This document shows, piece after piece, positions 7,544 through 13,989 of a DNA stretch of 18,235 nt (positions are counted from its first letter, which is position 1; each line of letters opens with the position of its first letter). Below the pieces are notes generated by a model. That model had not been told where the DNA came from. It did not search any database and saw only the letters and a program-made list of their open reading frames with translations. Origin of the DNA: Pseudomonadota bacterium. Lineage in GTDB: Bacteria; Desulfobacterota; Desulfobulbia; Desulfobulbales; DAOVYS01. The translations under genes and the position numbers were made by a program. The stretch spans positions 1 through 18,235 of the forward strand of contig DAOVYS010000024.1 of assembly GCA_030635485.1 (NCBI GenBank). The letters are read 5' to 3'.

Positions 7544-7753
7544 ATGAAACAAGGCATTCATCCTGAATACAATAAAATCAAGGCCCAGTGCGCCTGCGGT
7601 AATGAAGTGGAACTCGGATCCGTTAACAAGGAAATAAGAGTGGAGATTTGTTCCGCATGCCATCCGTTTTTTACCGGTAAGCAGAAGCTGGTCGACACTG
7701 CCGGCAGGGTTGAAAAATTTTTAAAAAAATACGGCCGTACACTGGACAAGTAA
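7544..7753 (+). CDS. rpmE: 50S ribosomal protein L31 (zinc-binding form)
   Basis: Large-subunit protein helping to bridge the subunits. It is 69 aa, the normal length. All four zinc-ribbon cysteines are present (C16, C18, C36, C39), which marks the C+ form rather than the zinc-independent paralog. GGAGG (7527-7531) lies 12 bases before the ATG, a slightly long spacing. It is 143 bp after rho and 62 bp before prfA, so it probably belongs to a rho-rpmE-prfA-prmC transcript. Confidence 0.97.
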   Translation: MKQGIHPEYNKIKAQCACGNEVELGSVNKEIRVEICSACHPFFTGKQKLVDTAGRVEKFLKKYGRTLDK

Positions 7754-7815
7754 TTCGCGGCCATTGTGAACTGTAAACCGACCACTGTGAACGGTTACTA
7801 ATATTTTTACCCGCC

Positions 7816-8883
7816 ATGTTTGCACAACTGGAAAATATTGGAGAAAAGCGTCAGGAACTTGAAGAACGTCTTTCAGATCCCTCCTTGATAGCTGATCATG
7901 TTCAATTCCGTACTGTAGCAAAAGAACATGCCCTCATTTCCAGGATTCACGATCTCTATTCCAAGTATCAGTCTGTTGAAGAAGAGTTGAATGAAAATCG
8001 TGGGATGCTGAGTGATGAAGAAGACGAGGAGATGCTCGACTTGGTGAGAGCAGAGATCGAAGAACTCACTGCAAAGGCCGATCAACTTCAAAATGAGATT
8101 CGCCTCCTTCTTCTACCCAAGGATCCAAATGATGAGAAGAACATCCTGCTTGAAATCAGGGCCGGTACCGGCGGAGACGAGGCTGCGCTTTTTGCGGCGG
8201 ATCTGTTCAGGATGTACTCCAGATTTGCCGAGCTTCAGGGGTGGAAGGTTGAGGTCATGACCAGCAGCCCCATCGGTATAGGCGGGTTTAAGGAGATTAT
8301 CGCCCTGATCAGCGGCAATAGGGTTTACAGTAAACTCAAATTTGAATGCGGGGTTCACAGGGTCCAGAGAGTGCCGGAGACCGAGGCCCAGGGGAGGATC
8401 CATACCTCTGCCGTTACAGTTGCCGTGATTCCGGAAGTAGAAGAGGTTGAATTAAATATTGAGCCAAATGAACTCAGGATCGATGTGTTTCGTTCATCCG
8501 GTCCTGGCGGACAGAGTGTGAACACGACCGATTCCGCTATCAGGATTACCCATCTTCCCACCGGTCTGGTGGTCACCTGCCAGGACGAGAAATCTCAGCA
8601 TAAGAACAAGGCCCAGGCCTTGAAGGTTTTAAGGGCCAGACTGCTTGACCAGATGGAGCAGGAACGTCATGATAAGATTTCCAAAGACAGGAAGTCTCAA
8701 GTCGGATCCGGTGACAGGAGCGAGCGTATTCGCACATACAATTTTCCCCAGGGTCGCGTAAGCGATCACCGCATAAATCTGACCCTTTACAAACTTGATG
8801 AGATTCTGCTTGGGAAATTAGACTCGGTAATCCTTCCACTGATTGCACACTCTCAGGCGGAGGCCTTGAAAACCGCTCATTAA
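7816..8883 (+). CDS. prfA: Peptide chain release factor 1
   Basis: Recognises UAA and UAG and triggers peptide release. The 355-aa protein has an N-terminal coiled helical domain (1-100), the codon-recognition segment with the PxT-type tripeptide P187-E188-T189, and the catalytic GGQ at 231-233 within SSGPGGQSVN. The PxT motif rather than SPF identifies RF1 rather than RF2. No good ribosome-binding site precedes the ATG at 7816. prmC, which methylates the GGQ glutamine, starts 25 bp after the stop, a classical functional pair. Confidence 0.97.
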   Translation: MFAQLENIGEKRQELEERLSDPSLIADHVQFRTVAKEHALISRIHDLYSKYQSVEEELNENRGMLSDEEDEEMLDLVRAEIEELTAKADQLQNEIRLLLLPKDPNDEKNILLEIRAGTGGDEAALFAADLFRMYSRFAELQGWKVEVMTSSPIGIGGFKEIIALISGNRVYSKLKFECGVHRVQRVPETEAQGRIHTSAVTVAVIPEVEEVELNIEPNELRIDVFRSSGPGGQSVNTTDSAIRITHLPTGLVVTCQDEKSQHKNKAQALKVLRARLLDQMEQERHDKISKDRKSQVGSGDRSERIRTYNFPQGRVSDHRINLTLYKLDEILLGKLDSVILPLIAHSQAEALKTAH

Positions 8884-8907
8884 CCGCTTACAGCTTAACA
8901 GGTTTTA

Positions 8908-9792
8908 TTGACCCTTACGACGAACTTGAAAATCCGGGATTTTTTTCAGACAGCGGTCAGGCGCCTGAGGTCGGCAGCCATTCCGGATTCGGAAGTAGAA
9001 GTCAACATTCTGCTGGAATACGTTCTCAAGATGGACAGGGTTCGTCTTATTCTTGAGCGCGATTGTGAAATTTCCAGAAAATCATTTGATAATCTTGATC
9101 AGCTTCTGTCGCGTCGACTCCTTCGTGAACCCCTTGCCTATATAATCGGAGAGAAAGAATTTTGGTCTCTTCCGTTCAAAGTCACTCCAGATGTCCTCAT
9201 TCCCCGTCCTGAGACGGAATTTTTGATTGAAACCGTACAGCGTATTCTGAAAGGGGAGGGCGGGGAACCGGTGAAAATGATCCTGGACCTGGGCACGGGA
9301 AGCGGTGTTATTGCAACCGTGCTGGCCCTGGAGTTCCCGGATTCCGCTGTCTACGGAATAGACCGTTCGGAAACGGCAATAAAGATAGCCTGCCTGAACG
9401 CAAAAAATCACGGGGTGCTTGACAGGATAGGGTTTATTGTCTCCGACTGGTTTACGGCGGTTTGCTTGGAGCCGATTTTTGACCTAATTGTATCAAACCC
9501 TCCCTATGTACCGACAGAGACCATGGCGGATCTGCAGCCCGAAGTGGGACTTTTTGAGCCCGGACCGGCGCTTGACGGCGGTAAAATGGGGGTTGAGATC
9601 ATTGAAGTCATCAGTAGTCAGTTGGAAAGGGTTCTTAAGCCGGGCGGCTGGTTTTTTATGGAGATCGGAATTGGTCAGGACAAATATTGTATAGATCGAT
9701 TTTTATCGTTTAAGTACTATGATAGTATAAAGGTTCATAACGATTATGCTGGGATTCCAAGGGTTTTTCAGGCAAGAAAGATAAAAGACTAG
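8908..9792 (+). CDS. prmC: Release factor glutamine N5-methyltransferase
   Basis: S-adenosylmethionine-dependent enzyme that methylates the GGQ glutamine of RF1/RF2. The 294-aa protein has an N-terminal helical domain, PRPETE (99-104), the SAM-binding LDLGTGSG (126-133) and the glutamine-contacting NPPY (197-200). Translation appears to begin at TTG 8908, as no ATG or GTG gives a full N-terminal domain. The TAG stop is formed at the junction with element A2: the TA is a target-like duplication and the G is the first base of the element. With A2 removed the frame would read nine further residues (YRFSKRRS-like tail) to a TGA at 9978, so the present C-terminus is probably shortened slightly. 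Confidence 0.95.
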   Translation: MTLTTNLKIRDFFQTAVRRLRSAAIPDSEVEVNILLEYVLKMDRVRLILERDCEISRKSFDNLDQLLSRRLLREPLAYIIGEKEFWSLPFKVTPDVLIPRPETEFLIETVQRILKGEGGEPVKMILDLGTGSGVIATVLALEFPDSAVYGIDRSETAIKIACLNAKNHGVLDRIGFIVSDWFTAVCLEPIFDLIVSNPPYVPTETMADLQPEVGLFEPGPALDGGKMGVEIIEVISSQLERVLKPGGWFFMEIGIGQDKYCIDRFLSFKYYDSIKVHNDYAGIPRVFQARKIKD

Positions 9793-9953
9793 GCCATCTT
9801 GAATAATTGTCTTTTCGTCCGATTTCGGCGTCACAGCAAAAATGAAAAATGCTCACATATCCCTAATATGCGGAGTTTATACCCGAATGGGTGCTTTTTC
9901 ATTTTAACTGTTCCTTGACCTCGAACGAAAATCCTAAATTATTCAAGATACCC
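9792..9953 (+). mobile_element. Family A MITE-like element, copy A2 (complete)
   Basis: A 162-bp non-coding element flanked by TA on both sides (9790-9791 and 9954-9955). Its ends are inverted: GGCCATCTTGAATAATT (9792-9808) against the complement of 9937-9953 (GGGTATCTTGAATAATT). A second inner hairpin has arms around 9835-9850 and 9892-9907. The inner 129 bp is repeated inverted at the window start. A TA duplication is typical of IS630/Tc1-mariner-type transposition, so A may be a MITE of that kind; this is inference. Confidence 0.8.
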
Positions 9954-9968
9954 TACAGATTTAGTAAA

Positions 9969-10035
9969 CGCCGATCTTGATGAGCCAAGACTTTTAAGCT
10001 TCAAGGCACTTACAGGTATCGGCTCAGAATCGGCG
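9969..10035. repeat. Imperfect inverted repeat upstream of the ferredoxin gene
   Basis: CGCCGATCTTGATGAGCC (9969-9986) pairs imperfectly with GGCTCAGAATCGGCG (10021-10035), giving a stem of about 15 bp around a 34-nt loop. No T-run follows. It could be the original prmC terminator region separated by A2, or an upstream site for the sigma-54 promoter directly after it. Confidence 0.5.
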
Positions 10036-10047
10036 TCCGCCAACTAA

Positions 10048-10062
10048 TGGCACGGATCTTGA
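10048..10062 (+). promoter_or_regulatory. Candidate sigma-54 promoter of the ferredoxin gene
   Basis: TGGCAC-GGATC-TTGA has the invariant GG and the 10-bp spacing to the -12 element, but the -12 dinucleotide is GA, not the usual GC. It lies 50 bp before the ferredoxin ATG. Compare the consensus-matching site at 17959-17973, which shares TGGCACGG. Confidence 0.4.
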
Positions 10063-10112
10063 AACATTTTAAAGGGCAAATTGTTTAAAGCCCGTCAATG
10101 GGGAGATATATC

Positions 10113-10301
10113 ATGAAAATTCCGGCTATCGATTTGGGAACCTGTACCGAGTGTGAAGGATGCATTGAAGTCTGTCCCTCTGTTTTCAGAAAAAACCCGG
10201 CAACAGGCTACGTAGAGGTTGTTGATTTAGAGAACTATCCGAAAGAAGAAGTAGACGAGGCAATAAAAAACTGTCCAGCTGACTCCATTCACTGGGAGTA
10301 A
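10113..10301 (+). CDS. [4Fe-4S] ferredoxin (single-cluster, Desulfovibrio type)
   Basis: Small cytosolic electron carrier. From the ATG at 10113 it is 62 aa. Cluster ligands are C11-x2-C14-x2-C17 and C54 followed by P, and the C-terminal IHWE resembles Desulfovibrio ferredoxins. C21 is the leftover position that in D. gigas ferredoxin forms a disulfide with a second cysteine; here I see no partner, so C21 may be free or unused. An upstream in-frame ATG at 10098 exists, but GGGGAG (10100-10105) is placed 7 bases before 10113 and decides that start. The stop overlaps the end of the convergent sigma-54 activator gene by 13 bp. The redox partner is unknown. Confidence 0.93.
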   Translation: MKIPAIDLGTCTECEGCIEVCPSVFRKNPATGYVEVVDLENYPKEEVDEAIKNCPADSIHWE

Positions 10302-12133
10302 ATCTCGTCAGCCAGAAAACGATACAGAGTGGCGCGGCCCACGCCAAGGATTCTGGCTGCCTTGGCCTTGTTCCCACCGCTTTTGACCAGCGCGGCCTTT
10401 ACAGCCTCTGCTGTCAATTTGCGGGACGGCCCGCGGGAAGAATGTTTAATCCTCCATTCTTTCAGTTCCGGTGCCAGATCTTCCGGCTGAATGACTCTAC
10501 CCCGGCATTTTACCAGTGCGAAACGAATTACGTTCTGAAGTTCGCGTACATTTCCAGGCCATGGATAGTCTGTTAATATGTCCATTGCCTCAGCGGAAAT
10601 GCCGGAGGATATATGCCCTTCATCCTCTGCCATTGAAAGAAAATGGTCAACAAGCAGCGGGATATCGCTTATTCGTTTTTTAAGGGGCGGGAGTTCAATG
10701 GGCACTACTCTGATACGATAGTAGAGATCCTGCCTGAACCTGCCCCTCCGCATTTCCTCCTTAAGATCCCGGTTGGTTGCGCTTATGATGCGCACATCCG
10801 CGGTAACAGTCTTCTCCCCGCCCACATGTTCGAATTTTCCGTCCTGCAGGACCCTTAACAATTTTGCCTGCAGCGGCATGGGCATTTCCGCTATCTCATC
10901 CAGAAAAAGGGTTCCACCCCGGGCAAGATCAAAGCGGCCTTTTTTGTCCCGAACAGCGCCTGTAAAAGCGCCTTTCACATGTCCAAAAAGCTCACTCTCA
11001 AGGATTCCATCGGGCAGAGAGGCACAGTTGACAGGCACAAAAGGCCCTCCATCACGCCGGCTTTCCTTGTGAATGGCGACCGCTACAAGTTCCTTGCCTG
11101 TGCCTGTTTCCCCGGAAATCTGAACAGGATAATCGGTGACCGCCAGGTCGCGTATCTGATCATAAACCTGAAGCATGGCCGGATCCCTTCCGATAATCCC
11201 GGCAAACTCGATGATATCGCCTGTCTTAATCCGAAGCCTGGTCAGATCCGTCATGTCCCTCCATGATGCAATTACTCCTGACGGATTGCCGGATGCATCA
11301 ATCGTGCTGTTCACTGTCATCTCAATGCGGCGGGATTCACCATTTTTAGCCAGGATATTCAGGGGATAATACCTGGTACAAGGTGAACCCGACGGGATTC
11401 CCTCCAAAAAGGCGCAGTTCCCTCCACAAAAGGGTCCGTTGAATACCTCATGACAGTCTCTGCCAAGGATTTCTTCCCTGCTGTAACCCGTGGTCTTTTC
11501 AGCCGCCCGGTTGAAAAACCAGATGCGCCTGTTACTGTCATGGGCCATAACGCCCTCTGAAAGGTTATCAAGGATATGCTCCAGATTCCGTCGGCTGACA
11601 GCGCTCTGATAGAGTGAATGAAGGCGGAATTCAACCAGTTCCCTGAACATCTTCAGAAGGTTCCCAAATCGCTCCGGGAATTTTCTCGCCTTGTTGTCAA
11701 GCACGGATATCGTGCCGTAAATCGCGCCATCCGGCCAGAACAACGGCATTCCCATGTAAGAAACCATTCCATGTTTCAAGTCACGGCTGATCCGCCATTT
11801 TTTCTCTTTTCGTCCGTCCGGGATAACACAGTTTTCTTCCGATCGGATCACCTGCCCGCAATAATATGTGTCTGCAGGTCCCCGATCACCCGGCTCAAAT
11901 TGATTGTCAATTGAATCGCTGGATACGACCAGTATCAGGTCGGGCGGATCGCTCCTGCGAATGATCGCGCATGAGACCCCGATAATCTCTGCCGCGGAAC
12001 TCACTATTTTCCGCCACTCACTGATCGTCTCCCCGGTGATTTCAATTCTCTCACGGTCAATCCGTGAGACAAGATGAAAGAGGTCACAAGGGGGACCTGA
12101 AGGGGCTTGTCCGGCATCTCGCTTTTTTATCAT
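10289..12133 (-). CDS. Sigma-54-dependent transcriptional activator with GAF and Cys-containing PAS sensors
   Basis: Enhancer-binding protein that remodels sigma-54 RNA polymerase using ATP. In order over 614 aa: GAF-like domain (about 20-170), PAS domain (about 183-300), AAA+ domain (about 312-540) with Walker A GETGTGKE (341-348), the sigma-54 contact loop GAFTGA (388-393) and Walker B LFLDEI (409-414), then a Fis-type helix-turn-helix (about 572-610). There is no phosphoreceiver domain, so it probably senses a ligand or redox state directly. The PAS domain holds C227, C236, C240 and C252 in a C-x8-C-x3-C-x11-C pattern, suggestive of metal or Fe-S binding. It is the last gene of the - strand group, downstream of two CNB genes and element B3, and converges on the ferredoxin gene. 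Confidence 0.94.
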   Translation of the reverse strand: MIKKRDAGQAPSGPPCDLFHLVSRIDRERIEITGETISEWRKIVSSAAEIIGVSCAIIRRSDPPDLILVVSSDSIDNQFEPGDRGPADTYYCGQVIRSEENCVIPDGRKEKKWRISRDLKHGMVSYMGMPLFWPDGAIYGTISVLDNKARKFPERFGNLLKMFRELVEFRLHSLYQSAVSRRNLEHILDNLSEGVMAHDSNRRIWFFNRAAEKTTGYSREEILGRDCHEVFNGPFCGGNCAFLEGIPSGSPCTRYYPLNILAKNGESRRIEMTVNSTIDASGNPSGVIASWRDMTDLTRLRIKTGDIIEFAGIIGRDPAMLQVYDQIRDLAVTDYPVQISGETGTGKELVAVAIHKESRRDGGPFVPVNCASLPDGILESELFGHVKGAFTGAVRDKKGRFDLARGGTLFLDEIAEMPMPLQAKLLRVLQDGKFEHVGGEKTVTADVRIISATNRDLKEEMRRGRFRQDLYYRIRVVPIELPPLKKRISDIPLLVDHFLSMAEDEGHISSGISAEAMDILTDYPWPGNVRELQNVIRFALVKCRGRVIQPEDLAPELKEWRIKHSSRGPSRKLTAEAVKAALVKSGGNKAKAARILGVGRATLYRFLADEIYSQ

Positions 12134-12199
12134 TTAAATCTTGTTTCCTTCGGCATCTTCCATCTCCGTTTAAGCGTTCACCGTCTATCAAGTCGCACA

Positions 12200-12381
12200 G
12201 AACTATTCAGCGTGATGCCGAAATATAGCTAAACCCACCGAACTGTAACTGTTCTGCAGCGCACCCCAAGGGCACTTCCTGCGGGGCGCTTCATAGGGAG
12301 GCAAGCAGGTTGATCAGCTATACATCATCAGTCTGCTGGGCGACCTGATTGCCTTCCTATGGAGTGCTGCAGAACAGTTAC
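12200..12381 (-). mobile_element. Family B MITE-like element, copy B3 with nested repeat C2
   Basis: 182 bp, which becomes 155 bp, exactly the length of B1, when the 27-bp C2 insert (12263-12289) is removed. The rest matches B1 nearly base for base in inverse orientation. The flanks GTCGCACA (12192-12199) and GTCACACA (12382-12389) look like an 8-bp target duplication with one change. The element's GTAACTGTTC end supplies the TAA stop of the upstream CNB gene. Removing the element restores a TGA after the same last residue, so that protein is unchanged. Confidence 0.85.
12263..12289 (+). repeat. Micro-repeat C, copy C2, inserted in element B3
   Basis: 27 bp present in B3 but absent at the same place in B1. 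GCGC stands on both sides of the insertion point (12259-12262, and the last four bases 12286-12289), as for a 4-bp duplication. It matches C1 (2765-2790) at 25 of 26 positions. Either a very small mobile unit or a template-switch insertion. Confidence 0.75.
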
Positions 12382-13088
12382 GTCACACAAAAAATTTCAT
12401 CCAGTTCTCTATTGGCTGAATTAAGATGACTCCGAAGCAAAGAATTACTTTTTTCAAAATCAAGCTTTCGGGCAATTAGAAAATCGGTATATTTTATTAA
12501 TTGCGTTATCCTGTTTTTCTCATTTATTGCCGTTTCAATGGAGTACATAAAATAACGGTTTTTCCCAGGCATACCATTTTCAGCCGCATATTCAATTATA
12601 TCCTGATAGTAATATATTTTTCTGGCATCAACATCAATTCGCTGCAGAATGAGATCCAAGAACTTCTTTAAAAATTTCACTCTCAAATCAATGGGAACGG
12701 TATCTACAAGGGTCCCATCAATTTCACACACAATAAGAGGATTCTTACTGACGACATAGGCGCTTGCCCTTCTGGGTTTTGACGGGTCGGTTACGACCAA
12801 TTCTCCAAAGACCTCTCCCCTGTTTATGGTGCCGACACTTGTTTCCTTTATGCTCCCGACCTTCTTTCTTACCTCAATCTTACCCCGCAGAATAATATAA
12901 AAATGTTGATCAAAGACTCCCTCTTCAAAAACTCTCGCCCCGCTTACAAACCTTTTCCATTTCATTAACCGTGCTTCACTGACTATGGAGATCAATTCTT
13001 CCAATGTGAAAATATTAAAAAATGCAACCCCATAAAGGAGATTAGCAAATTTCGTGGCAGCTTCTTGCGTTAGGACGGCTTCTTTCAT
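12378..13088 (-). CDS. Cyclic nucleotide-binding domain protein, paralog 1
   Basis: A 236-aa soluble protein with an N-terminal CNB (Crp/PKA-regulatory-type) domain at about 12-130. The phosphate-binding cassette is FGELVVTDPSKPRRASA (94-110), which keeps the Gly-Glu and an Arg of cyclic-nucleotide binders but has one residue more between them than usual. The C-terminal ~100 residues are helical and charged, with no Crp-type helix-turn-helix, so it is not an obvious transcription factor. It aligns without gaps to the neighbour at 13189-13899, about 57% identical by my hand count. AAGGGGGTG precedes the ATG. Its stop comes from element B3. Possible role: ligand sensor or partner for the kinase upstream; the ligand is unknown. 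Confidence 0.85.
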   Translation of the reverse strand: MKEAVLTQEAATKFANLLYGVAFFNIFTLEELISIVSEARLMKWKRFVSGARVFEEGVFDQHFYIILRGKIEVRKKVGSIKETSVGTINRGEVFGELVVTDPSKPRRASAYVVSKNPLIVCEIDGTLVDTVPIDLRVKFLKKFLDLILQRIDVDARKIYYYQDIIEYAAENGMPGKNRYFMYSIETAINEKNRITQLIKYTDFLIARKLDFEKSNSLLRSHLNSANRELDEIFCVT

Positions 13089-13110
13089 TGCACCCCCTTT
13101 TCCCGTATCA

Positions 13111-13179
13111 AAAAAGTTGACTCAGTAGGTTGTTTATCCGGAAATGTTACATTTCCGGATAAACAACCTACTGAGTCAA
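13111..13179 (-). terminator. Perfect 29-bp hairpin with T-run between the two CNB genes
   Basis: Positions 13117-13145 and 13151-13179 are exact reverse complements around a 5-nt loop (GTTAC). Read on the - strand the hairpin ends ...GAGTCAAC followed by six T, as in an intrinsic terminator for the CNB gene ending at 13189. The stem is much longer and more perfect than a normal terminator. Confidence 0.75.
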
Positions 13180-13188
13180 TGAACGACG

Positions 13189-13899
13189 CTACGTGGAACA
13201 TAAACTATTATCAAGTTCCCTGTTTGCCCTCTCCAGCAAATCTCTTATGAAAGATTCACTTTTCTCCGGGTCAAGCTGCATTGACACTAAATAGTCGGTA
13301 TATTTTATATATTGGGTTATTCGGTTTCTTTCGCTGATCGCGGTCTCTATGGAATAGAGAAAAAAATCATCCTGTTCAAGAGAGTTATTTTCCCCAGCAA
13401 ACGTGATTATCTTCTGCAAATAAAATATTTTTCTGGCATCCTTATTGATTCTGTTCAGAATCAGATCCAGAAATTTTTTCAGAAACTTCATTCTCAACAG
13501 AGAAATCGCATTATCAACAAGCATGGCATTGATTTTTGCCAAAACAGCTCCATCCTTTCCCGCTACATAGGCACTCGCCCTCCGAGGCTGCGCGGGGTCG
13601 GTTATGACTAATTCTCCAAACACCTCTCCTTTATTTATGGTTCCAACGCTCTCCTCTCCGGACTTTTCCATTTTTTTTCTGAGATCAATCTTTCCACGCA
13701 TGAGAATAAAAAAATTCCGGTCATATTCACCCTCGCTAAAAATTTTTGTTCCGTTTTTCATATCCTGCATTGTTATGAACTTGGTCTCACGCACGATCTC
13801 GATTAATTCCTCTATGGAAAAAATGTTAAAAAACGCGACTCCATAAAGGAGATTGGCAAACTTTGTGATATATTTCTGAGTTGAACCGAATTCCATCAT
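13189..13899 (-). CDS. Cyclic nucleotide-binding domain protein, paralog 2
   Basis: A 236-aa paralog of the gene at 12378, same length and no gaps. The CNB domain is at about 12-130 with the cassette FGELVITDPAQPRRASA (94-110). The C-terminal helical part has the blocks KFLKKFLDLIL (138-148), DARKI (154-158) and YSIETAI (182-188), then NRITQYIKYTD (192-202), all shared with paralog 1. These shared blocks outside the ligand domain suggest a common C-terminal function. There are two ATGs in a row at the start (13899 and 13896), with a GAGAGGGA ribosome-binding site. It lies 80 bp after the HDOD-kinase gene, the gap being mostly element K; without K the two genes would overlap by an ATGA. A perfect hairpin follows it. 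Confidence 0.86.
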   Translation of the reverse strand: MMEFGSTQKYITKFANLLYGVAFFNIFSIEELIEIVRETKFITMQDMKNGTKIFSEGEYDRNFFILMRGKIDLRKKMEKSGEESVGTINKGEVFGELVITDPAQPRRASAYVAGKDGAVLAKINAMLVDNAISLLRMKFLKKFLDLILNRINKDARKIFYLQKIITFAGENNSLEQDDFFLYSIETAISERNRITQYIKYTDYLVSMQLDPEKSESFIRDLLERANRELDNSLCST

Positions 13900-13920
13900 T
13901 TTTTATCCCTCTCATCCTTA

Positions 13921-13989
13921 GGGCCTGTAAGAAAATAACTTGGCCGATATTGCGCTTAGATTTGGGCCAAGTTATTTTCTTACGGACCC
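13921..13989. mobile_element. Element K: 69-bp MITE-like inverted repeat at the kinase 3' end
   Basis: Arms of 25 bp (13921-13945 and 13965-13989) match at 23 positions, beginning GGGYCYGTAAG and containing AAAATAACTTGGCC, around a 19-nt loop. TTA stands on both sides (13918-13920 and 13990-13992), as for a 3-bp target duplication. The element supplies the kinase's final G-P and TAA. It could also act as a transcription hairpin, but no T-run follows on the - strand. Confidence 0.75.
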
